Shown here: positions 16,260 through 27,238 of the stretch, one piece after another
Position numbering within the stretch: the stretch's first letter is position 1
Layout of the letters: the number at the start of each line of letters is the position of its first letter
Assembly (NCBI RefSeq): GCF_040412425.1
Contig: NC_089762.1
Coordinates: 23,671,891 to 23,735,890 of the forward strand
Origin: Macrobrachium rosenbergii
Taxonomy: Eukaryota > Arthropoda > Malacostraca > Decapoda > Palaemonidae
Reading direction: 5' to 3'
DNA length: 64,000 bases
Notes under the pieces: model-generated
Told to the model about the DNA's origin: nothing
Databases searched by the model: none
Seen by the model: only the letters and a program-made list of their open reading frames with translations
Made by a program: the position numbers and the translations under genes

Positions 16260-17053
16260 CGTTCCATACAGTCACTAAACACTAACTAAACAGTAATGTA
16301 CAATCACTAAACACTAACATTCACAACACACTTACACTCACTAAACACTCACACTTACTATACACTCACACTCAATAACACTCACTGAATACTAAACACT
16401 CACTATACACTAAACACTCATTAAACACTCACAAAATACTCACTGTACCCCAAACACTCAGTTAACATTCACTAAACACTCACTTACTCCTACATATTCA
16501 TTAAACACTAAACACTCACTAAGCATTCAATAAGCACCACTATACACTAAACATTCACTAAGTACTCACTAAACATTCACTAAACACTCACTATACATTA
16601 AACACTCACTAAACCCTAAACAATCATTAAACACTAATTAATTCTTAAATACTCACTAAACCCTAAATGCTCATTAAATCCATAAACACTCACTAAACAC
16701 TAAACAGTCACTGAACATTCACTAATCACTCATTAAACACACTAAACATTCACTAAACACTAATTTTCACAAGACATTCACTAAACATTCACTGAATACT
16801 TGCTAAACATTCACTAAACACTAACACTCAATAAACATTCACTAAACCCTAAACACTCACTAAAAATTCACTGAATACTTACTAAACATTCACTAAACCC
16901 TAGGCACTCACTAAACACACACCAAACATTCACTGAATTGTTACACTAAATATTCACTAAACACTAACATTCACAAAACATTCACTAAACCCTAAATACT
17001 CACTAAAGATTCACTGAATATTTACACAGCAAACATTCACTAAATACTTACAA
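16260..17053. repeat. ACTAAAC minisatellite, array 2 (left part; resumes 21906-22130)
   Basis: Same word family as array 1, with matching opening blocks (AACTAAACAGTAATGTACA). It is interrupted by the LTR element and continues directly after its 3' LTR. Confidence 0.9.
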
Positions 17054-17334
17054 TGTAAAGACGTCTTCTTTACCCATTAATTACGATCATGTATATATTT
17101 GTATGTAGAATTTCCTGGCCTTTTTGCCAACATATATTTTAACACTGTATGTACATTATGTCTCTTGTTATTGTTATTTGATTGAATGTTAAACACAAAT
17201 TGCTCTCATTTACCTTGCAGGTTACTGAGACCTGGGGTCGGGCACCACATTTCTGTCTGCATGCTGCTATGTATACCTTATGCCCAGATAATAAATCAAT
17301 AAGTACCCAGTTCTGTCTTCTTTCACCTCACAAC
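17054..17334 (+). repeat. Copy A 5' LTR (281 bp)
   Basis: Begins TGTAAAGACGTC and ends CCTCACAAC before the PBS. It shares AATAAATCAAT polyA-signal-like sequence and most positions with the 3' LTR, but lacks the ~30-40-bp insertion found there. Confidence 0.9.
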
Positions 17335-17352
17335 TGGTGACCCCGGAGTGAC
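17335..17352 (+). other. Copy A primer-binding site (tRNA-Trp type)
   Basis: TGGTGACCCCGGAGTGAC abuts the 5' LTR. The first ~10-11 bases fit the 3' end of arthropod tRNA-Trp (TGGTGACCCCG). A leader of about 340 bp with repeated GCCATTAACGGACT-type motifs follows before gag. Confidence 0.75.
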
Positions 17353-17691
17353 GGTAAACACAGCAGTTTTGGCTTCGCCATTAACAGACTCATCATGGCC
17401 GCTTTACCTTCGGAGAGCCTTTAACAGAAACAAACGGCGACAAAGTCTAGACCTCTGAAAGCTCCTTCCTCGGAGAACACCCACGCCACTAACAGACTAA
17501 TTACGGCGTACCTTCTTCAGGTACGTTCTGGCGTTCTCAAATGGCTTGGCCCTGCCATTTGCGATTCATGTTGACTGTATTCAGAAGTCATTAACGGAAC
17601 CACAGAGCATATAGTTTTGACTTCTGACGAGCCCCAAACACCATTAACGGACTAAATACGGCGCTTATTTCGCGTTTTGGTGTGAGTCAAA

Positions 17692-18460
17692 ATGTCAGAC
17701 ACTGAAGTAGAAAGTCGTTCCAAGGACACATCCTCTGCATTCCCCTCTCGCCTTCAAAGGCAGCAATAACCCAGGCGATGAAACTGCCACCATTCTCACG
17801 GCAAAATACTGCATCCTGGTTCCTGCGGGCAGACGTCCATTTCTGTGTAGCTAAAATCACAGACGAGGAAACCAAAGCGGATGTCACCATGACAACGCTG
17901 CCAGAGGAGGTCTTCAACAGAATCACCCCATGGTTGGACTTGCAGCCGGGCAAAGTCAAGTACAACGATCTACAAAAGAGATTCATTGACACGTACGCTA
18001 TGCCCGTCCCAGAGAGAGCCCAACGCACCCTTGACCTGATGAACCAGACCCTGGGGAACGCATCACCCAGGGATGCCTGGGATGAACTACGAGGTCTCCT
18101 GATGCTGCCGGGCTTCGACTCAGACAGACGGAGGAGGGAGATCAGCTTGTCATGGGAAATATTCCTACGGCGCCTTCCGCAGGAGGTGAGGGCGCAAATC
18201 ATGGAAGCAGACACGCTCTCAATGGGCGAATTGGTGAGCCTCGCACACAAACAAACTCCACGAGGCCGCTAAGGCCTCCAAGCACGCCACAACACCTGCA
18301 GCCTGGTAGCAGGAGAAGCCAAAGAGGGGGACACGAACACGGTATACAGGAAGAAGGTGTCACCACAGCAGCAGAAGACAAGGACAAGTCAAGCCTGGTG
18401 TTACTTCCATTGGAGGTTTGGAAAGGACGCGAAGATTTGCAGAGCCCCCTGTTCTTTCAC
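17692..18460 (+). pseudogene. Copy A gag, broken
   Basis: The ATG at 17692 opens a frame that stops after 25 codons (TAA 17767). The capsid-like part continues in another frame (17778-18272: WFLRADVHFCVAKI, PERAQRTLDLMNQ, DAWDELRGLLMLPG) and ends at TAA. A CHCC knuckle C-x2-H-x9-C-x3-C follows at 18399-18452 in yet another frame (WCYFHWRFGKDAKICRAPC). Gag would package the element RNA. At least two frame changes and one premature stop make it nonfunctional. Confidence 0.85.
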
Positions 18461-21400
18461 AAAAAACTAGGAAGGCGACCATCCAAAGCAGCAGTGGCCG
18501 CAAACCTTAGAGAATCCCAGCCAGTAGGAGTCTTCATCCATGACGCCATATCAAGACGACGGATGCTGATAGACACGGGCTATGCAGTCGGTATTTCCGC
18601 CGTCGGGGGAGGACCACGACCGCATGTCCGGCGCTGCAGCCGCACTAGTGGCCGCAAATGGAAGCCCCATCCGCTACTACGGAACTCAGACTTGCAGAAT
18701 ATCCATCCTGGGCCATAAATATGAATGGCCCTTCATCATCATGGATGTCAAGTTTCCCTTACTAGGCACCGATTTCCTCGCACAACATGGACTGCTGGTA
18801 GACGCTGGCCGAAAACGCCTGCTGGATACCAGAACCTGCCACTCCTGACTGCTCTCCACTGGACTGGGAATGCCTGCCATATGCTCCATCTCATCGAACA
18901 AATACAGCGCCCTCCTGCACGAATTCTCAGATGTCTTCAAGCCAGAACTGCGTCAGGTGCCAGGTACCCAGACCAAGAAACTCTAAGATGCTAAACGAGC
19001 ATTCGCCAACATGGAAAGGTTGGGCATCTGCAAAAAGGCATTGAGTCCATGGGCGTCCCCCCTCCATATGGTGAAGAAACCAGATGGTTCCTGGAGGCCC
19101 TGTGGGGCTATCATTGGCTGAACCTAGTAACAACACTGGACCACTATCCCTTGCCAAACATGAAGGACCTAACAGGAGCCCTGCATGGGGCCAAGATATT
19201 CACAAAAATGGATTTGCTCAAGTCCTATCTGCAGGTGCCAGTACATCCTGACGACGTTCCGAAGACAGCCATCATCACGCCGTTTGGGACATATACCTTC
19301 TCTTACTCCACCTTCGGCCTCAGGAATGCCGGGGCCACATTCCAACGCCTGATAGACAGCATTTTTGGGGACCTACCTTTCTGCGTCTGCTATGTGGACG
19401 ACATTCTGATCTTCTCCAGGTCCCCGGAGGAGCACCTGGTCACGTCCAGGCTGTGCTGAAACGCCTTCAGGAGAACAGATTGGTCGTCAGATTCAACAAA
19501 TGTATCTTCAGGTGGAGAAGGTAGACTTCCTGGGACATGAGGTCTCTCTGACAGGTTCCCACGCCATGGCCTCCAAGGTGGATGCAGTGAAGGATTTTCC
19601 AACACCAAAAACGATCAAGTCCCTGCAGGAATTCCTTGGCATGGTCACCTACTACCGATGAGTTGTGCTTGACATCACCCGCATCATGTATCCCCTAACC
19701 GGAGTGCTGAAGGGGAAGCCAAAAGCACCGACTTGGGAAGTCCAGCAGCAAAAGGCGTTTGAACAGATGAAGGCAGCCCTCGCCAAAGCCACCACCTTAA
19801 CATATCAAGACCGCACCGTCCCCCTGAGACTTACCACTGACGCCAGCAAAATCGCTTGCAGAGCCGTGCTGAAGTAGATAGTAGATGGTTCCCCCCACCC
19901 TCTTGCATTTTTTAGCTGCAAGTTAAAGCGCCGGAGACCTGCTGCAGTGCATTCGACAGGGAACTGCTGGCAATCTACCAAGCTGTGCCGCACTTCAAGT
20001 ACCTCTTGGACGGCAGCCCATTCACCAACCTGACAGACCACAAGCTGTTGGTACATGTGTTCATGAAAGCGGGAGACGCATGGTCAGCAAGACAGCAATG
20101 GCACTTGGCTGCTATCTCCAAATTCGGATGCACCATCAGTTATGTCCGCGGCAAGACAAACCCAGTAGCTGACGTCCTATCAAAGACTGAAATAAATTCA
20201 GTCCACCTGGGCATAAACTACGAAGACCTGCTGAAGGAACAGGCCGCAAACCCGGAAACAGCAGCTAACCACACGGCACTTACCGCACTGAAGTGGGAAG
20301 ACGTGCCAAAGGTGAATCCGGATTGACACTTCTCTGCGACCCCAGCACAGGCTGCCCACGCCTCGATACCCGCATCATGAAGAAAGCAGGCATTCGATAT
20401 CATCCACAGGCTGTCCCATCCATGAGGAGGAACAACAACGCGCCTAATGACAGAGAAATTCGTGTGGCATGGGATCAGGAAGGACGTACGAGAATGGGCG
20501 AAGAACTGCACACCGTGCCAGACAAGTAAGATCACAAGGCACATGGAATCAGGCATCGGACACTTCCCTCAACCACGACAGTGTTTTGGGCACATCCACG
20601 AAGACGTTGTAAGACCTCTGCCGCAATCAGGGGACATCAGATACCTCCTGACAGTCATAGACTGTTCCACAAGATGGCCGGAAGCAACCCCAAGGGTAGA
20701 AATATCAACAAGCGCCAGACAGAGGCCCGGCATTCTTGTCGGAACTCTGGGTCTCCCTGGCACACCTGATGGGGACAACACTCCACAGTACAATGGCATA
20801 CAACACTGCAGCCAATGGTATGGTGGAAAGGACCCACCATTCATTGAAAGCAGCTCTGATGGTGCGTTGTATTGACGAATATTGAAAGGCGCAGCTGTCC
20901 TGGGTCCTGCTGGGTCTCTGCACCACACCGAGGGCAAATGGCGAGGAATCTCCCACAGAAAAAGTCTACGGCGAAGCATTGGCCATACCTGGAGAATTCT
21001 TCCCCATGGAGCCGGACAACCCGGATACACCCCTTCCAAGACTAAGAGAAATTGCAAAGAAGTTTGCTCCCTGCTGGAAAACTTTCACGGACAGGACCCA
21101 TAACTTCAGCCCAGAAGGCCTGAAAACCAGTACACACGTCTTCATGAGGAACGATGCCCACCGCCCACCCTTGACCAGACCATACAGAGGACCATACTGA
21201 GCCGTCAGTAAAACATCCAGGCCTACCTTGTCAACATCCATGGGTGGGAAGACTGGATATCTATCGACAGGTTAAAGCCAGCCTTCCTAATGGACAGCAG
21301 AACCGACAAGGAAACCGGCAGACGTCCCAGAATTCCTCCACAAAACAAGACCTCGGATGAACAGATCAGCATCCCAAAATGAGGCTGAGGACATCCCAAG

Positions 21401-21540
21401 GGCCGCACTAAGGATGTCATCCACCCGGCAACACTGCGGGACAACTCAGCAGTCAAAACCGCCCCACAACCGCAGATATCAAGAACTCGGGGTCGGCTCC
21501 TGCTCTCCAAGAAGATACCGTCATTAACATTCAACAGATC
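18461..21540 (+). pseudogene. Copy A pol: protease, RT, RNase H, integrase, broken
   Basis: The protease active site DTG is at 18572-18580, but a frame change follows at once. RT runs about 18990-19560: WRPCG, LPNMKDLTGALHGAKIF, TKMDLLKSY, FSYSTFGLRNAGATFQRL, and YVDD at 19391-19402. A frameshift after EEHL moves the thumb/connection to another frame. RNase H starts near LRLTTDASK (~19830) and is stopped soon after. Integrase shows WHGIRKDVREWAKNC, a CTPC pair, TVIDCSTRWPEA, and further on LTRPYRGPY (~21176-21198), the GPY module of Ty3/gypsy. Many stops and frameshifts are present; no env-like frame is seen. Confidence 0.87.
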
Positions 21541-21593
21541 TTCCAATCATTATTTCATAATAATTGTCTTGGGGGGGAGTACTTGTAAAGATG

Positions 21594-21905
21594 TCTTCTT
21601 TACCCATTAATTACGATCATGTATCGCATCTATCAACGCAGCAAGAATCTCATGTATACAGTATATTTGTATGTAGAATTTCCTGGCCTTTTCGCCAATA
21701 TATATTTTATCACTGTATGTATATTATGTCTCTTGTTATTGTTATTTAATTGACTGTTAACAAACACAAAATACTCTCACTCAGCATGCGGGTCACGGAG
21801 ACCTGGGGTCTGGCAACACGTTTCCGTCCACACGCTGCTATGTATACCTTATGCCCAGGAAATAAATCAATCAATACCCATTTCTGTCTTCTTTGACCTC
21901 ACAAC
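21594..21905 (+). repeat. Copy A 3' LTR (312 bp)
   Basis: Begins TGTAAAGATGTC right after the polypurine tract. Relative to the 5' LTR it has an extra segment near 21625-21663 and scattered substitutions, so the copy is not recent. Minisatellite sequence resumes directly after it. Confidence 0.9.
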
Positions 21906-22269
21906 ACACTAAACATTCACTAACACTAACATGTACTAAACCTTCACTAAACCCTAAACACTCATTAAACATTCACTGAATACTCACATACAATAAACAT
22001 TCACTAACATTCAAAAAACATTCACTAAGCCCTAAACTAAACATTCACTACACACTTACTTATAAACATTCACTAAACACTTACTAAACATTCACTAAGC
22101 ACTTATTCACTAAACATTCACTCAGTAACATTAACGATAAAAAAAATTCACAATCGGGTTACCAGACCTTTAAAGATGGCTGCAAGGCTTTGCAGTACCG
22201 CTCTTGTGGAAGATCACTGAACTACATAGTACAGGTATAGAGATCGCAGCTCCAGGTATATACCCTCTA

Positions 22270-22600
22270 TGGTATAATGCTGTATGAACCGCAGCCCATG
22301 AAACTCTCAGCCAGTGGTGGTGGCCTGTGTTGTTATGTTGCCAGAAGCACAATTACTGCTAACTTTAACCTTAAATAAAATAAAAACTACTGAGGCTAGA
22401 GGGCTGCAATTTGGTATATATTTGATGATTGTACGGTGGATGATCAACATACCAATTTGCAGCCCTCTAGCCTCATTAGTTTTAAGATCCGAGGGTGGAC
22501 AGAAAAAGTGCGGACAGGAAAAGGTGCGGACAGAAAAAGTGCAGACGTACAGACAAAGCCAGCACAATAGTTTTCTACACAAAACTAAAAGGAGACTTAC
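22270..22600. repeat. Foldback repeat with 35-bp near-perfect arms
   Basis: Arms at about 22383-22417 and 22449-22483 pair (CTACTGAGGCTAGAGGGCTG with CAGCCCTCTAGCCTCATTAG), around a ~31-bp loop. Flanking parts include AACTTTAACCTTAAATAAAA before and repeated AGAAAAAGTGCGGACAG after. From memory, nearly the same sequence is widespread in decapod genomic DNA and UTRs. It abuts the end of composite repeat 2. Confidence 0.8.
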
Positions 22601-25600
22601 AGTGAACAGCAACAGCAGTAATTGCAAGACACTCACCAAGGAGTTCAAAAGAGCAGTAATTAATGCACTTGTTTAAAACCCAAAGGTTCTAGACTATAAT
22701 AACAAAGGCAAAGCCACTACCAAGGCAAGGAAATGAAGGATCACATACAGGTTGAAACACTTAGAGATAGCAACAATCAATTAAGGAAAATCCAGAACTA
22801 GTCAAGTTCTGAGAAACAAAGTCAAGTCTTTTTAGACCAACAGACCCACATGGTATGAATATTTTCTGCCAACAGAGATGTAGCAGCCCAGATGTCCAAG
22901 TGGTGAGCTGGACTCTTCTTCTTCAGAGTTCATGCGCCTGAAGGCAATCATAAAGCGATGGGATTTAAGAGCCAAAACAGATGACATAACTCCAATAAAG
23001 TTACTGAAATTACACTAGTTGGAATATTACCAAACTGAATATGATTAGTGCAAATTTTATCAAACACTTGACCATGTTTTGATGCAGACCTTGCTTTTAG
23101 TACAGCAATCATCAGCTATTATGAGAAAAGTAACAAATAACTTAAAACTGAAGTTTCTCTTATGTAATGATTCAATAATGATTAAAGTGGCATTACAGTA
23201 AAACCATGTTTCCAAAAAACTTTTATTTTAATATATAGCAAATCAACAGACATGGTATCTCAAAATATGCTATATTAATTATAGTCTTAAAAATATACTA
23301 CTAAAATTTAATAAAATTTATTAAAGTAGTCTCATAAAAAAAAAAATCATATGGGAAGACTATACAGTACCTTTAATTCCTTGGCAGCACACCTTAAGGC
23401 ACCTTTTATGACAAGCTGTGCCACCAAATACAGTACAGTATGGACAAAAATAAAACAATCAGGAAGAATGTGAACTGTTAGATAAAAGAAGAATCAGTAA
23501 GTTCAGCTGTTACAGTACACACATGATTCTGAATACATTCATCCATATGTAGTCAAATGAATAACTTGTATATCATTTCCCAATAAAAATTAATACTAGT
23601 ATAACTACAACAAAGTTTTCCTTCCAACAAAGTGTAGGTAGGTTCCATATAAATATAATAAATCTTAATATTAGATAACACTGTGAAACAATTACAAGAC
23701 GAATATGCCGTATTATACATATCTGGAATAATTTTCAGTTAATGTTGTTATAATCTGTTCTATTTTATTATCTTTACAGTATAAAATCAGTGATGTATAA
23801 ACTTAAAGACTACTTACACAGCAACTCTTCCTTAAATTTCTCAAATATGATATATTGTATCTACTGTTACGAGAGTTCTTAAACTGTATATCAGACTGCT
23901 TCCGTAAAAATACATTCCATTATCATAGCCAAATTTTCCATTCATACAAAATCCCTGAACACCCAATTTCACCATTTAAGAAGAAAGATCAGCTGGCACT
24001 AGTGGGTTAGTGCATGCACACAAGGTCTCCAATGATCAAATAAATAACTTTGTGTGTATGTCAACGGGTCAACAGTACCCAGAATTTCACAAGCAATTAT
24101 AATTATTTCTAATTTTCTTTTCATTTCATTCACTCTTTTTAAATTACTACATAAGAGTACAGTAATCCCTCAATCATCTGCATTTCCCCTGTCCTAACTA
24201 CACCCTTGATAGCAACTTTATCAATGCAAATGCATACATATGTGTACTTAATCACAATCCAAGCCAAAAGTGTGAATAAAATCACACAGGTACAGATGGG
24301 TGTATGAAGTGAAGATCAAACTTTCCCAATGGAAGCACAAAAAATACATTTCCCCAGTCAGGCAAACTAGCTGAGCAATGTAGTTTTGCTGATTGGATCA
24401 AAGGTCAAAGAGAGTGTGTGCTGACTGACTCATTGAAGAGGAGGGACAGGGGTAAGAATGTGTGCCAATTGGCTTACTAATGAAGAGGGGGTGGGTGGGG
24501 GGAGAGAAAGGGGTAATCAAGTCTACAGGGCATGGGTGGAGGGAAATTCACAGAGTGAATCAGCCTGTCATGCAGGCTGTTCTGTCAACTGTAGTGACTC
24601 ACTTTTGCTCTACAGCATTACTGGTTCTGCACTAAGGAAGCTCTTGCTTTCATTAATATTACCAACAGGTCATCCAGTTGCCCCATCTTCTACATAAGAA
24701 CCACTTTCCAGTACATCTGGCATCATAGTTCCAATGCTCCGTCCCTTGCCCAACTCTTGCATCACGCCAGAGTTGGACATCTCACTCAGCCTCAGGATAA
24801 GCACTGATGGCATAACTCCTTTACCTCTTCCTACACCAATGATTGTTGACATAGGGTCACTTTGCAGTTTTGAAGGGGTGTAATACCTCTTCAGTACCAG
24901 TAGACTCATGGAACATGCCTTCACATAAGCACATCGATATGTCCCCTTTGGTAAGTGCTAGAATCACTCTCATAGATTACCATACTTAAAGATGTATGAT
25001 AGAGAGAGAGAGAGAGTGGTGAATGTTGTACAGTATGTTGTTTTACAATTATTACTCTCTGGTAGAGTGGACATCATGTACAATACAGTACTGTACAGTA
25101 CATATCGTAACTGGCTAAAGATATAACTGAACTATAACACAGGCACCGTAATTTACATAGAAAATGGTACCCATACATAACGTCCATAACAGGGGAGTCT
25201 AGCGAATGCAAAGTGCGGTAGCATTGCACTTATATGTGTACTTATCGTTCAATGGTACTGGTAATCTGGTCATGGTGTTTTTTTAATTTCCCTGTTACAC
25301 TTGTACATACACAGCATTCATTATATGTACATACACTGCATACAATACAATACCTTTGGAAGTCTTGTGTTTGATGATTGTTACATCATCATGAATAGGT
25401 AGTTTTGGTAGGCTACGCTACAGTGACAAACTTTTTGTATGACATTTTGCCTGGTAAGATGATATATTTTTGGTTGTTTTGTTTAATATACTTATAAAAA
25501 AATATGGATCATTCTCATTTCTTTGGATTCTTTACAATTGTTCAAGATAGCATGTATGAAAATAGTCTAACCATGGTTATGGTAGGATTTACAGGTAGCC

Positions 25601-27238
25601 ATATAGGCAGCATAACCTAGACTAACCTAGTCATTATTCCTTTGTTTGCATTTTGGATGTATTCACAACCCCCTTGGATGTAATGGTGGAAATCTTTCTT
25701 ATACTATGTGTTATATTAATTATTACACATTCATGGATAAGCCATGTTTACTTTGCCAATTCAAACAAAGTTTCTGAAATTTTCTGAAAGTACTTTTTTA
25801 TTTTTGTTCACCAACCCTATTTCTTCAATTCCTTGATTTCTAAAAGTTCTTAAAATTTTTGTAATAGGAGGAAGATGTTGACCTACAGGAAAAAGAGGAA
25901 GAGGAGCAGCACCAGATCACCAGCATTTCCCAACTGACTTGCCTTCCCTGTGGCTCATTTCTATGGATGAGTTACAATAGCAGCAGCAGATCATGACCAC
26001 TCATTCCCCCTGAAACAGGCATACCTGTAATGGGAACAGTGCAATATCAAGAACAGTACCAACAGTGGAGACAGCAGTTGAAGCTCACTACGACAAGAAT
26101 GAAGTGGCAGATAACTCTTTCATCCTGAAGGACGGCTAAAAAGCCTCCACTAACTCTGGTCTGAAAAACAGCTTGGGAGAGTTTGGCATAGCAAGAGATA
26201 GGGTGGTGGCACCAGGAGACTGCCTGATAAGCAAACAAGGGAAGCTCACCAACAAATCACCAGGTGTAACACTGGAGAAGTGGGAAGGATGACTAATGGT
26301 CCCACTGCAGTCCATTCAGTTCTTCAGAATGAATGGAAGTATATTATCTTCAACGAAACAGAAGACTTTTTACTCTTTTCTGTTTGCAGCTGAACTTATG
26401 CAACCTTCGCACTCTTTAGAAGGAAGATCCTTCAAGCAATCTTGGTCCTAAAAACAACACTCATAATACATGAAGATCAATATCAATACATTCCTAGGAC
26501 ACCTTCTAATTGAGTAAGGCTTTGATTAAGTCACCATTATAGGCTCAAGCACAGACATGCAAAAGAACACGTACACCAATGCACACACAAACAATAAAAA
26601 TTTCACCCAAGGTAAATACAAGACTGCAACCCAAAATGAGTACTGTAGAGCAGCAACATGTATACTTCACAGCAGCTCACGGAAAAGTGAGGGACTGGCC
26701 AGACAAGTGGCTGGGAGTCTCCAGCAATTGCCTATAACTAACAGCTAATGATCTGAACGACCAAACCAGCCAGTGCTTCAAATATTCATAAAAGATGAAG
26801 GCTTGTATACTTTGTAGGAACAAACACATTCAAAGGAAAGATTCAAAAGGCAGGCAGGAAGTGTATAAGCATGAGGTCATGTTAGGCAGTTTGTATAGAT
26901 TCATACACTACCCCTCTATCTGTCACAATACTTGAATTTTCCATTATAAGCCAAAGATTTAGTGGGAAATGTCTCACTCTTACAATGACTGTTGTTTTCA
27001 CAGCTACAACACAATATTTTTGTTAACAAATTACACCATATACTTTACTTATAAAAAATACAAAGACCTACTTGCTTTCCATTTTCAAACATAAATAAAA
27101 TGTCGCTGACTTTCCAGAACTTACTGATAACTAACATAATATACAAATTCTTACCAAAGGATAATATGTGCAAACATTTTTTTGTAAGACAAAAATCCTG
27201 CAATGCAGTGTAGCACTTACATGTATATCAGACTAGAT
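22601..27238. other. Downstream flank of LHPP, unassigned
   Basis: AT-rich and largely free of long frames. An 84-codon minus-strand frame at 24670-24924 has no motif that I recognise. No clear AATAAA follows the LHPP stop within ~200 bp on the minus strand, so the gene's 3' end is not placed. Confidence 0.5.

Larger units (their letters stand above)
17054..21905 (+). mobile_element. Ty3/gypsy LTR retrotransposon, CsRn1-like clade, full-length but dead (copy A)
   Basis: Two LTRs (17054-17334, 21594-21905) begin TGTAAAG and end CCTCACAAC. The PBS starts directly after the 5' LTR with TGGTGACCCCGGAGTGA, matching the 3' end of tRNA-Trp, as known for the CsRn1 clade. A purine tract GGGGGGGAGTACT precedes the 3' LTR. 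Gag has the unusual CHCC zinc knuckle of that clade. Order is gag, protease, RT (YVDD), RNase H, integrase with a PYRGPY module. Frameshifts and stops interrupt all parts. The element lies inside the minisatellite of composite repeat 2, so it arrived after that repeat. A target duplication cannot be read because the target is itself repetitive. Confidence 0.9.
15865..22275. repeat. Composite repeat 2, split by LTR element copy A
   Basis: Same order as composite 1: left end 15892-15965 (CTGGAGTGGCGATCTCC, GGTGGCCATATTGAAAGGTC), (TTA)n 15972-16127, spacer, minisatellite 16260-17053. The 4.85-kb retrotransposon follows, then minisatellite 21906-22130 and a right end whose reverse complement reads CTGGAGCTGCGATCTCT and CAGCCATCTTTAAAGGTCT. 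The right ends of the two copies are alignable over ~120 bp. Confidence 0.8.

Noticed and set aside
22307..22676. Overlapping 113- and 120-codon frames on opposite strands
   Set aside because: Both read through the foldback repeat; the inverted arms create mirrored peptide strings.
24670..24924. 84-codon minus-strand frame as a gene
   Set aside because: No recognisable motif, no splice partners, and the flanking sequence shows no related frames.
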